A stretch of 64,000 nucleotides of DNA from Micromonospora halotolerans. GTDB taxonomy: Bacteria; Actinomycetota; Actinomycetes; Mycobacteriales; Micromonosporaceae. A model generated the notes under the pieces. It made no database searches. It was not told the origin of the DNA and saw only the letters and a program-made list of their open reading frames with translations. Positions 42,581 to 50,603 of the stretch are shown one piece after another (within the stretch, counting starts at the first letter, position 1; every line of letters starts with the position of its first letter). A program made the translations under genes and the position numbers. The stretch spans positions 5,890,001-5,954,000 of the forward strand of contig NZ_CP134876.1 of assembly GCF_032108445.1 (NCBI RefSeq). Direction: 5' to 3'.

Positions 42581-44221
42581 ATGAGAAGACGTACCCTCCT
42601 GGCCACCGGCGTGGCCGGGCTGGCCACCGTGGCCATCGGCCGGCCCGCCGTCGCCGGGCCCGCCGGCCGGCAGCCGACCGTGGCACTGGTGCCGCTGGAC
42701 GACCGGCCGGTCAACACCTACGCGCCGCAGATGACCGCGGCGAGCGCCGGCGCCCGCGTGCAGCTGCCGCCACGGGAGCTGCTGGGCCGCTTCTTCACCC
42801 CCGGCGACGGGGCCGCCATCGCCCGCTGGCTCGGCACCACCGACGGCGCCGACGGGTACGTGATCTCGGTCAGCATGCTCGCCTACGGCGGCCTGATCGC
42901 CTCCCGCACCGCCGCGCCGACCCTGGCCGCCGCCCTGGACAACCTGGCCGCCATCCGGAGCCTGCGCGCAACCCGGCCGGACGCGGTGATCGAGGTGCAC
43001 GACACCATCCAGCGGCTGGCCGTCACCAGCACCGGCACCGAGCTGGACAAGTATCGCGACGCGCTGGTCAGCTGGGCGAAGCTCTACGACCAGGTGGTGA
43101 ACCTCGGGCAGGAGGAGCTGCGCGCCCAGCTCGACGCCGTCCGGGCGCAGATCCCCGACCAGGTCGTCGAGGACTACCTCGCCGCGCGGGCCCGCAACCA
43201 CCAGGTCAACCGGCTCATGGTCGAGTGGGTCGCCGACGGCACCATCAGCCACCTCGTGCTCTCCGAGGACGACACCGCGCCGGTCGGCCTGGCCCGGGCC
43301 GAGCGGGTGGAACTGGAGGCGCTGGTCGCCGACCTCGGCGTCGGCGACCGGGTGGAGATCTTCCCCGGCGCCGACGAGGTCGACGCGCTGCTGGTCGCCC
43401 GCGTCATCGCGGCCGGCACGACGCCCACCTACCGCATCGAGTACGCCGGCGTCTCCGGCGAGAGCTGGACCGCCCAACTGGAGGGCATCCCGTTCGCCGA
43501 GAACATCCGCCGGCACGTGGCCGCCGTGGGCGGGCGGGTCGTCACCGGCGACGCGGACATCGTGCTCGCCGTGAACACCCCCTCGGCGGCGCCCGCCCAG
43601 CGGGCCGCCGACCTGGACGCCTTCGTCGGGCGGACCGGTGAGCTGCTGGCCGCCGGCACCCCGGTCATCGTCGTGGACCCGCTCATCGTCAACAAGGCCG
43701 ACCACGACCTGGTGGCGCGGATGGAGAGCCGCCTCGATCTCGCGGCGCTGCTGTCGTACTCGGGGTGGAACACCGGCGGCAACGCCCTCGGCCTGGCGCT
43801 CGGGCACGGCACCGCGCGGTGGGCGTACCTGCGCTCCTCCGGCGGCGGGTCCGGTGTGCCGGAGCTGCGCGGGCCCGGCCAGGCGCACGCCGAGTACCTG
43901 CTCTACCGGTTCGTCAAGGACGACCCGTGGAAGAACATCGTGCAGGTCGAGGCGTACGCACACGCGCGGGCGCAGGGCTGGGACCCGCTCGCGCTCACGC
44001 CGGAGCAGAAGACCTACTTCGACGGCTGGGTGCGGGAGCGGCTGGTGCCGCTGACCGAGCGGTACTTCGCCGACCACTTCGCGGGGCACCGCATCGTGCT
44101 GGGCCGGCGGGGCGCGAAGACGTTCACGGCGACGCTGGCGCGGTTCGAGTCGGCGCGGGTCGAGCTGCCCTGGGACCGGCTCTTCGAGGTGATCCTGGAA
44201 CCCCGGCTGCAGCTGTCCTGA
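42581..44221 (+). CDS. TAT-exported DUF4127 protein
   Basis: The protein is 546 aa from ATG 42581 (GGGAG upstream). Twin-arginine-like leader MRRRTLLATGVAGLATVAIGRPAVAG. The DUF4127 domain fills the rest: VALVPLDDRPVNTYAPQMTA, GYVISVSMLAYGGLIASR, SHLVLSEDDTAPVGL, LLSYSGWNTGGNALGLALGHG and FVKDDPWKN. Several conserved Asp/His/Glu clusters suggest a metal-dependent hydrolase, but I know of no assigned activity. Last gene of the LacI-controlled operon and followed by a strong hairpin. It likely acts on the same glycan outside the membrane. Confidence 0.85.
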   Translation: MRRRTLLATGVAGLATVAIGRPAVAGPAGRQPTVALVPLDDRPVNTYAPQMTAASAGARVQLPPRELLGRFFTPGDGAAIARWLGTTDGADGYVISVSMLAYGGLIASRTAAPTLAAALDNLAAIRSLRATRPDAVIEVHDTIQRLAVTSTGTELDKYRDALVSWAKLYDQVVNLGQEELRAQLDAVRAQIPDQVVEDYLAARARNHQVNRLMVEWVADGTISHLVLSEDDTAPVGLARAERVELEALVADLGVGDRVEIFPGADEVDALLVARVIAAGTTPTYRIEYAGVSGESWTAQLEGIPFAENIRRHVAAVGGRVVTGDADIVLAVNTPSAAPAQRAADLDAFVGRTGELLAAGTPVIVVDPLIVNKADHDLVARMESRLDLAALLSYSGWNTGGNALGLALGHGTARWAYLRSSGGGSGVPELRGPGQAHAEYLLYRFVKDDPWKNIVQVEAYAHARAQGWDPLALTPEQKTYFDGWVRERLVPLTERYFADHFAGHRIVLGRRGAKTFTATLARFESARVELPWDRLFEVILEPRLQLS

Positions 44222-44230
44222 CCGGACGGC

Positions 44231-44263
44231 GGTCGCGCCGGGAACTGACTTCCCGGCGCGACC
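44231..44263. terminator. Bidirectional terminator hairpin
   Basis: Perfect 14-bp arms (44231-44244, 44250-44263) with a 5-nt loop lie between the convergent DUF4127 and ion-channel genes. One of the strongest hairpins in the window. Confidence 0.8.
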
Positions 44264-44296
44264 GGTCCGGTGCCCGGCTCCTGGTGTCGCGAGGGC

Positions 44297-45232
44297 TCAG
44301 CCCGCCCGCTCGCGGTGCGGGCGCGGTCGGTGCTGCCCGTCCTCGCGGTCGATCCGCAGCTCCCGTTCGAGCTCGCCGATGACGGCGCGCAGGTCGTCCA
44401 GCCGTTGGGTGAGCGCGATCCGGTCGAGCTCGTCGGGGATCCCGTCGCCGTCCTCGTCGTAGTCCGGCGCCAGCCGTTCGGTCATCTCCAGCCGGCGGGC
44501 CTCCTCCATGGAGTTGACGATGACCGCGATCAGGATGTTGAGCAGCAGGTTCACCGTGATCAGGACGTAGCTGACGTAGTAGACGAGGGTCCACGGCGAC
44601 ACCGCCATGCCCTGCTGGAGCAGATCCGGCAGCGTCTCCAGCGACAGCAGCACGAACAGGGTCAGCAGCGAGCGGCCGATGTCGCCGTACTGCTCCGGGT
44701 ACCGCTCCCCGAAGATCAGCCAGCCGGCCATGCCGTACACGTAGAGGGTGACCGCGGCCAGGGCGAGGAAGCCCGCGACACCGGGGAGGCTCCGCCACAG
44801 CGCCGCCACGATGGTGCGCAGCCCGGGCGAGAACCGCACCAGCCGCAGCACCCTTGCGACCCGCAGGAACCGCAGCACCGCCGAGTCGCCGTGCAGGCCG
44901 GGAATGAAGATGCTGGCGATGACCAGGAAGTCGAAGACGTTCCAGCCGTGCCGGAAGAAGTCCTGCGGCCGGCGACCGAAGGCCAGCACCCGGATCGCGA
45001 TCTCGACGACGAAGACGAGCCGGAAGCACCACTCGAGCCACCGCACCGCCGGATGCGCCGACCCGAGGTCGCGGTAGGTCTCGAAGCCCAGCACGACCCC
45101 GTTGAGCATGATGACCACGACGATCACGACGTCGAAGGCACGCGAGTCGGCGATCAGGCGGCAGCGTTCCGCCAGACCGGATCCTTCCGCCGGGGGTGCG
45201 TCTCGTTGCTCCGGCACGGTTGGCGCCCTCAC
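44297..45232 (-). CDS. Voltage-gated-like ion channel (six-helix, BacNaV/ion_trans type)
   Basis: The protein is 311 aa from a GTG at 45232. Six helices: S1 VVIVVVIMLNGVVLGF; S4 with Arg every third residue (VLRFLRVARVLRLVRFSPGLR); pore helix and filter FVLLSLETLPDLLQQGM; S6 LVYYVSYVLITVNLLLNILIAVIVNSM. The filter keeps the Glu of the bacterial Na channel LESWAS but reads SLETLP. After S6 an acidic loop, DYDEDGDGIPDELD, matches an EF-hand/dockerin calcium loop, followed by a coiled-coil-like tail. Ion selectivity is uncertain. Confidence 0.88.
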   Translation of the reverse strand: MRAPTVPEQRDAPPAEGSGLAERCRLIADSRAFDVVIVVVIMLNGVVLGFETYRDLGSAHPAVRWLEWCFRLVFVVEIAIRVLAFGRRPQDFFRHGWNVFDFLVIASIFIPGLHGDSAVLRFLRVARVLRLVRFSPGLRTIVAALWRSLPGVAGFLALAAVTLYVYGMAGWLIFGERYPEQYGDIGRSLLTLFVLLSLETLPDLLQQGMAVSPWTLVYYVSYVLITVNLLLNILIAVIVNSMEEARRLEMTERLAPDYDEDGDGIPDELDRIALTQRLDDLRAVIGELERELRIDREDGQHRPRPHRERAG

Positions 45233-45423
45233 CGCACCGACCCGCCCGCTCCCCCGCCGGGACCGTCGGAGTGACCAGGTGCGGGGTGCCGGGCGACCAT
45301 GCCGCCAAGCCTAGAGGTGCGGCCGGCTCACGTCCGTCGCCGTCCCCCCGTCCCGCCCGGCGCGGGGCGCATCCCGGCCTGCGGCGGCCGCCCCGGCCAT
45401 GCGGGCACGCCGGCCGGCCGGCG

Positions 45424-45717
45424 TCAGGGTGTCGCTTCGACGATGCGCAGGTCGCGGTCGGCGCCGTCACCGAGCGCCCGCAGCGCCTCCTGGTAGGCGG
45501 AGGTCTCGTGGGCGGCGACCGCGGCGTCGACGCTGTCGAACTCGATGAGCGTCGTCCGCTCCAGCACGCCGGACTCGAACGCGTACGCCGGCAGGCCGCG
45601 CGCCAGGAAGGTGCCGCCGGCGGCCCGCAGTGCCGGCCCCGCCAGCTCCGCGTATGCGGCGACCTTCTTGTCGTCGCTGATGGACCGGTAGGTGGTGATC
45701 CAGTATGCCTTGGGCAC
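45424..45717 (-). CDS. DUF1330-family protein
   Basis: The protein is 97 aa from GTG 45717 (GGGAG upstream). Typical dimeric ferredoxin-like fold: PKAYWITTYRSISDDKKVAAYAELAGPALRAAGGTFLARGLPAYAFESGVLERTTLIEFDSVDAAVAAHETSAYQEALRAL. Length matches the family (~95 aa). Function unknown. Divergent from the GH25 gene by 246 bp; this interval holds no other gene. Confidence 0.88.
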   Translation of the reverse strand: MPKAYWITTYRSISDDKKVAAYAELAGPALRAAGGTFLARGLPAYAFESGVLERTTLIEFDSVDAAVAAHETSAYQEALRALGDGADRDLRIVEATP

Positions 45718-45963
45718 CGTCGCTGTCTCCCGCTCATCTGGATGGGCGCTCCCCTGCTGGACTGCCCATACGCAGCGTAGCCGCAGTTCAGCACCGTCAC
45801 GCGCACTCCGCTGCGCTCGACCTGCTCCCCCACGCCCGATCGGTAGCAGCCCGGCCCGACGACCGGCAACTGTGAACGAGCAGCCCATGCCTGTGCGTCC
45901 GCGACGCGCTTACGCTTTGTACGGACGCGGCGGAGAGCCTTGGCTGGTGTCTGGAGGCGAGCC

Positions 45964-47517
45964 ATGGTACGCAGAGTTCTGGCTGTTCTGCTCGGTGCGG
46001 CGTTGACGTTCGCGGGCCTGGCCGAGGGTGCCTCGCCGGCCCAGGCGCTGCCGACCCCGAGCGGATACCCGATCACCGGCGTCGACGTGTCCTACTTCCA
46101 GGGACCATCGCTCGACTGGGCCGCGCTAGCCCGGGGCGGCGCGAAGTTCGCCTATATCCGGGTCAGCGAGCAGGATGGCCGAGCGGTAGCGCACAACAAT
46201 CCTGATCCCTTCTACGCCACCAACCGTGCCGGCGCCCGGGCCAACGACCTGTACACCGGGGCGTACCACCGAGCCCGCCCTGACCTGAGCAGCGGCAAGC
46301 AGCAGGCGGATGTCCTGCTCGGCTTCGCCCCGTACATCGCCGATGGACGCAGCCTCCCGCCGATGCTGGACATCGAGTGGCCCCGGACCGAATGGGGCCT
46401 GAACGACTGCTACAACATGACACCCGCCCAACTGGTGGCCTGGGTCCGGGACTTCGTCACCGAGATCGCGGTGAGCACCGGTCGGCAGGCCATGATCTAC
46501 ACCAACACGAACTGGTGGAATCCCTGTACGGCCAGCAGCCAGAGCTTCGCGGCGAACCCGCTCTTCATCGCCAACTATGCACAGAATCCACCGCCGTTAC
46601 CGGCAGGCTGGGCGTCTTTCACCGTATGGCAGCACGCCGCGGGCGCCCCCATCCCCGGCTCCGACTTCTCCACACCCGATCTGGACGTCTTCAAGGGCGA
46701 CTACGCATCGCTGGCCCGACTGCTCGGCGGCCCCGCGACCAGCCTGCTGGCGACCGTCAACATCCGTTACGTGACTGCGGACAAGTCCGGAGCCTCAGCC
46801 TTGATCGCCAACCGGACCGTGATCGGACCCTGGGAGCAGTTCGACCAGATCGACGTGGGGGGTGGGTTCGTGGCGTTCCGCGCCCGGGTCAACGGCCGGT
46901 ACGTCACGGCGGAGAACGCCGGCGCCTCACCGCTGATCGCCAACCGCACAGCTGTGGGGCCCTGGGAGAAGTTCCGCATCACCACCAACCCCGACGGCAC
47001 GGTCAGCCTGCTGGCCAACGCGAACAACCGGTACGTGACCGCGGAACAAGCCGGTGCCCGGCCACTGATCGCCAACCGGACCGCCATCGGCCCCTGGGAG
47101 AAGTTCCGCGTCGTCACGCCGCCGGCCCCTGTCCACCTGCTCGCCAACGCGAACCTCCGGTACGTCACGGCGGACAACGGCGGCACCTCAGCCTTGATCG
47201 CCAACGGAGCCATGACCGGTCCGTCGCAGCAGTTCGACCAGATCGACGTGGGGGGTGGGTTCGTGGCGTTCCGCGCCCGGGTCAACGGCCGGTACGTCAC
47301 GGCGGAGAACGCCGGCGCCTCACCGCTGATCGCCAACCGCACAGCTGTGGGGCCCTGGGAGAAGTTCCGCATCACCACCAACCCCGACGGCACGGTCAGC
47401 CTGCTGGCCAACGCGAACAACCGGTACGTGACCGCGGAACAAGCCGGTGCCCGGCCACTGATCGCCAACCGAACCGCCATCGACCCCTGGGAGAAGTTCG
47501 TCCGAATGACCAGTTGA
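45964..47517 (+). CDS. Secreted GH25 muramidase with two duplicated beta-trefoil modules
   Basis: The protein is 517 aa from ATG 45964 (GGAGG upstream). The signal peptide ends near PAQA. The GH25 domain (~35-255) shows GVDVSYFQG, FAYIRVSEQDG, YHRARPDLSSGKQQADVLL and the catalytic PPMLDIEWPR. Six ~43-residue lobes follow, each with (N)xRYVTAxxxGxxxLIANR and PWEKF/QQF. Three lobes make one 131-residue fascin-like beta-trefoil, and the second trefoil is a near-exact copy of the first. It hydrolyses peptidoglycan; the trefoils probably bind glycan. Confidence 0.94.
   Translation: MVRRVLAVLLGAALTFAGLAEGASPAQALPTPSGYPITGVDVSYFQGPSLDWAALARGGAKFAYIRVSEQDGRAVAHNNPDPFYATNRAGARANDLYTGAYHRARPDLSSGKQQADVLLGFAPYIADGRSLPPMLDIEWPRTEWGLNDCYNMTPAQLVAWVRDFVTEIAVSTGRQAMIYTNTNWWNPCTASSQSFAANPLFIANYAQNPPPLPAGWASFTVWQHAAGAPIPGSDFSTPDLDVFKGDYASLARLLGGPATSLLATVNIRYVTADKSGASALIANRTVIGPWEQFDQIDVGGGFVAFRARVNGRYVTAENAGASPLIANRTAVGPWEKFRITTNPDGTVSLLANANNRYVTAEQAGARPLIANRTAIGPWEKFRVVTPPAPVHLLANANLRYVTADNGGTSALIANGAMTGPSQQFDQIDVGGGFVAFRARVNGRYVTAENAGASPLIANRTAVGPWEKFRITTNPDGTVSLLANANNRYVTAEQAGARPLIANRTAIDPWEKFVRMTS
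46835..47471 (+). repeat. Tandem 244-bp identical duplication inside the GH25 gene
   Basis: Bases 46835-47078 and 47228-47471 are identical by eye over 244 bp at an offset of exactly 393 bp (131 codons). The sequence between them (47079-47227) is a diverged lobe. The in-frame period equals one beta-trefoil. Confidence 0.9.
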
Positions 47518-47681
47518 CCGCCGAGACTCTCGCCACGGCGCGGTGGGCGGCGCGGTGACACAGGGCGACGTAACGACGGGCGACCGTTCTCGACAGCCCG
47601 TGATCCGCAATGTGTCACGAACCGGTAGTGGTCTTCGCCGAGACGCCTGCCACCTGTGTCGTGCGGTTCAGGTTCGGGTGT

Positions 47682-49172
47682 TCAGCTGTTCTGTGGGAAG
47701 CCAAGGTTCACGCCACCGTGGGAGGGGTCGAGCCACCGGCTGGTGACCACCTTGGATCTGACGAAGAAGTTCACTCCTTCCGGCCCGTACGCGTGCGCGT
47801 CACCGAACAGGGAGTCCTTCCACCCGCCGAAGGAGTAGTACGAAACCGGGACCGGGATCGGAACGTTCACTCCGACCATGCCGATCTCGATCTCGTTCTG
47901 GTAGCGCCGGGCTGCGCCGCCGTCGTTGGTGAAGATGGCAGTGCCGTTGCCGTAGCGGTTGGTGTTGACCACCTCGACGGCGGCGTCGTAGCTGGGCACC
48001 CGCAGCACCGAGAGCACCGGCCCAAAGATTTCGTCGGTGTAGATGGACATGTCGGTGTCGACGTGATCGAAGAGGCTCGGCCCGAGCCAGAAGCCGGCTC
48101 GCTCACCGTCGATCGGGTGGCTTCGCCCGTCGACCACCAGCTCTGCCCCCGCGGCCCGTCCAGCGTCCAGGTACGACACCACCCGGTCGCGGTGAGCGCC
48201 GGTGACCAGCGGTCCCATTTCGCAGCCCGGCCGACGGCCGTCGCCGACTTGGAGCGCGGCGATCCGCTCGCTGATCTTGCCGACCAGCGCGTCGCCGACT
48301 GGGTCGACGGCCACGACGACGGAGATGGCCATGCAGCGTTCGCCGGCCGAGCCGAAGCCGGCCGAGACGGCGGCGTCGGCGGCGAGGTCGAGGTCGGCGT
48401 CGGGCAGTACGACCATGTGGTTCTTCGCGCCGCCGAGCGCCTGCACACGCTTGCCGTTGCGGGTGCCGGTCTCGTAGACGTAGCGGGCGATCGGGGTGGA
48501 GCCGACGAAGGAGATCGCCTTCACCGCCGGGTGTTCGAGAATACGGTCGACTGCCTCCTTGTCGCCGTGCACGACGTTGAACACTCCGTCCGGTAGCCCG
48601 GCTTCGGCGAACAGTTCGGCGAGGAAATTCGCCGCGGACGGGTCCTTCTCGCTCGGCTTGAGGACCACGCTGTTACCGCATGCGATCGCGTTCGGCGCGA
48701 ACCACAGCGGCACCATGGCGGGGAAGTTGAACGGGGTGATCACGCCGACCACGCCGAGCGGCTGCCGGATGGAGTACACGTCGACCTGGGTGGAGGCGTT
48801 TTCGCTGAACCCGCCCTTGAGCATCTGCGGGATGCCGCAGGCGAACTCCACGTTCTCCAGCCCGCGTTGGATCTCCCCCGCGGCGTCGGACAGCACCTTG
48901 CCGTGCTCGGCGGTGATGATCTTGGCCAGTTCGGGCCGGCGGGCGCTCAGCAGTTCCCGGAAGGCGAACATCACGTTTGACCGCTGGGCGAGGGAAGCCG
49001 TACGCCAGCGGGTGAATGCCTCGCCGGCGGTGGCGACGGCCTGGTCGACGACTGCGGCGGTCGCGAAGTCGACGTGCCCTGCGACCTGTCCGGTGGCGGG
49101 GTCGTAGATGTCGCCGGCGCGTTCGGCGACGCCGTTCCACGGCTTGCCGCCGATCCAATGGGTGGTCCTCAT
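47682..49172 (-). CDS. mmsA: CoA-acylating methylmalonate-semialdehyde dehydrogenase
   Basis: A 496-aa ALDH-fold protein. NAD-binding and catalytic blocks: VGVITPFNFPAMVPLWFAPNAIACGNSVVLKPSEKDP, FVGSTPIARYVYETGTRNGKRVQALGGAKNHMVVLPDADLD (Asn replaces the general-base Glu, the MSDH hallmark), and SAGERCMAISVVVAV with the nucleophilic Cys. It converts malonate or methylmalonate semialdehyde to acetyl- or propionyl-CoA. It overlaps the aminotransferase gene by 4 nt, so it is placed to finish beta-alanine degradation from pyrimidine catabolism. Confidence 0.95.
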   Translation of the reverse strand: MRTTHWIGGKPWNGVAERAGDIYDPATGQVAGHVDFATAAVVDQAVATAGEAFTRWRTASLAQRSNVMFAFRELLSARRPELAKIITAEHGKVLSDAAGEIQRGLENVEFACGIPQMLKGGFSENASTQVDVYSIRQPLGVVGVITPFNFPAMVPLWFAPNAIACGNSVVLKPSEKDPSAANFLAELFAEAGLPDGVFNVVHGDKEAVDRILEHPAVKAISFVGSTPIARYVYETGTRNGKRVQALGGAKNHMVVLPDADLDLAADAAVSAGFGSAGERCMAISVVVAVDPVGDALVGKISERIAALQVGDGRRPGCEMGPLVTGAHRDRVVSYLDAGRAAGAELVVDGRSHPIDGERAGFWLGPSLFDHVDTDMSIYTDEIFGPVLSVLRVPSYDAAVEVVNTNRYGNGTAIFTNDGGAARRYQNEIEIGMVGVNVPIPVPVSYYSFGGWKDSLFGDAHAYGPEGVNFFVRSKVVTSRWLDPSHGGVNLGFPQNS

Positions 49173-50473
49173 CGCTGCTGCACCTCCTTAGCCACGGCCT
49201 CGATCGACTGGGTCAGGATCTCAAGCGCCTCGTCCGCCTCGGCGCGGGCAAGCGTCATCGGTGGTGCCAGGCGGATCACGTTGCCGTACAGGCCGCCCTT
49301 GCCGACGAGCAGTCCACGTTCCCGGGATTCCTCCAGCAGTGCGGCGGCGGCCGCCGGGTGGGGCGCGCCGTCGGGTCCGACGAGTTCCAGCGCGATCATC
49401 AGGCCCTTGCCGCGGACGTCGCCGACCACGGGATGCGCCTGCGCGGCCGCACGGAGGCCGTCGAGCAGCCGGGCACCCAGGTCTGCGGCGTTGGCCTGGA
49501 GGTCGTGCTCCAGGAGATAGTTGAGCGAGGCCAGAGCGCCGGCCGTGGCGAGCGGGTTGCCCCCGAAGGTGGAGATCGAGTTGGCGCCGAGGCAGTCCAT
49601 GAGGTCTGCCCGGGCGATGACTCCGCCGATCGCCAGGCCGTTGCCCAGGCCTTTGGCGAAGGTGATCGCGTCGGGTACGACGCCGTGCGCCTGGATGCCC
49701 CAGAAGTGCTCGCCGGTGCGGCCCCAGCCGGTCTGCACCTCGTCGGAGACGAGGAGGATTCCGTACTCGTCGAGCACCTTCTTGAACTCGCCGAACAGCC
49801 CGTCTGGTGGGGTGGCGAAGCCGCCGACGCCCTGGATCGGTTCAACGATCATGCACGCGACGTCACCCGCGGTCGTCGTCTCGATGATCTCGCGCAGGTC
49901 GGCGACGCAGGCGCGGACGTAGTCCGCGTCGGACAGGTCCCGGAAGGGGCTGCGGTAGCGGTAGCCGCCGTGCACCCAGCTCACCTTGACGGGGCTGAGC
50001 GCGCTGGCCGACCAGCCGCGGATGCCGGTGATGCCGACGGTGGCGAACGCGCGGCCGTGGTAGGAGTTGCGCAGGGCGAGCACCTGCTCGCTGCGCCGGT
50101 ACTGGGTGGCGAGCATCAGCGCGGTCTCGTTCGCCTCGGTGCCCGAGTTGGTGAAGAACACCTTGGCGTCCGGAATCCCGGAGAGCTCCGCGATCTTCTC
50201 CGCGAGCTCGACCTGCGACTGGATCAGGTAGAGCGTGGAGGAGTGCAGCACGCCGGTGTCGATCTGCGACCGGACCGCGTCGCTGATCTCGGCCACGTCG
50301 TAGCCGATCGCGTTGGTGAGGATGCCGGCGAAGAAGTCGAGGTAGGTGCGTCCCTCCCGGTCGGTCACCCGGCGACCGGACGCACTGGCGAACTCGATCG
50401 GCTGTTCGTAGTACAGCGCCAGCCACTTCGGCATCACGGACCGGTGTCTGGTCAGCAGCTCGCGGTGCGCCAT
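49169..50473 (-). CDS. Class III PLP aminotransferase (beta-alanine:pyruvate/2-oxoglutarate type)
   Basis: The protein is 434 aa from ATG 50473 (GGAGGA upstream). Class III signatures: TNSGTEANETALMLATQYRR, NSYHGRAFATVGITG, ILLVSDEVQTGWGRTGEHFWGIQ and the PLP-Lys block DAITFAKGLGNGLAIGG. Context (mmsA, dihydropyrimidinase, ureidopropionase) indicates beta-alanine or 3-aminoisobutyrate as amino donor, giving malonate or methylmalonate semialdehyde. It is transcribed divergently from the PucR regulator. Confidence 0.92.
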   Translation of the reverse strand: MAHRELLTRHRSVMPKWLALYYEQPIEFASASGRRVTDREGRTYLDFFAGILTNAIGYDVAEISDAVRSQIDTGVLHSSTLYLIQSQVELAEKIAELSGIPDAKVFFTNSGTEANETALMLATQYRRSEQVLALRNSYHGRAFATVGITGIRGWSASALSPVKVSWVHGGYRYRSPFRDLSDADYVRACVADLREIIETTTAGDVACMIVEPIQGVGGFATPPDGLFGEFKKVLDEYGILLVSDEVQTGWGRTGEHFWGIQAHGVVPDAITFAKGLGNGLAIGGVIARADLMDCLGANSISTFGGNPLATAGALASLNYLLEHDLQANAADLGARLLDGLRAAAQAHPVVGDVRGKGLMIALELVGPDGAPHPAAAAALLEESRERGLLVGKGGLYGNVIRLAPPMTLARAEADEALEILTQSIEAVAKEVQQR

Positions 50474-50533
50474 CGCGTCCTCCGTATCTCCGCCGGTAGG
50501 CCGAGTGTGGCGGCATTCGTTGTCCAACCGCTA

Positions 50534-50581
50534 TGTGCAACCTGTACCGCTCTGCGGCCGCTGCCATTACGTTGTGTGCAA
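50534..50581. promoter_or_regulatory. Direct TGTGCAA repeats between the aminotransferase and pucR-type genes
   Basis: TGTGCAA occurs at 50534-50540 and 50575-50581, 41 bp apart (about four helical turns), in the 130-bp divergent region. These are possible binding sites for the PucR-type regulator. Confidence 0.35.
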
Positions 50582-50603
50582 TCCCGGCAGTAGGGAGGTC
50601 GCG

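Noticed and set aside
45407..45424. Perfect 18-bp palindrome ACGCCGGCCGGCCGGCGT at the end of the DUF1330 gene
   Set aside because: It is made only of CCGG repeats, has no loop, and such palindromes are expected by chance in this base composition; it may add to termination but is not a convincing site.
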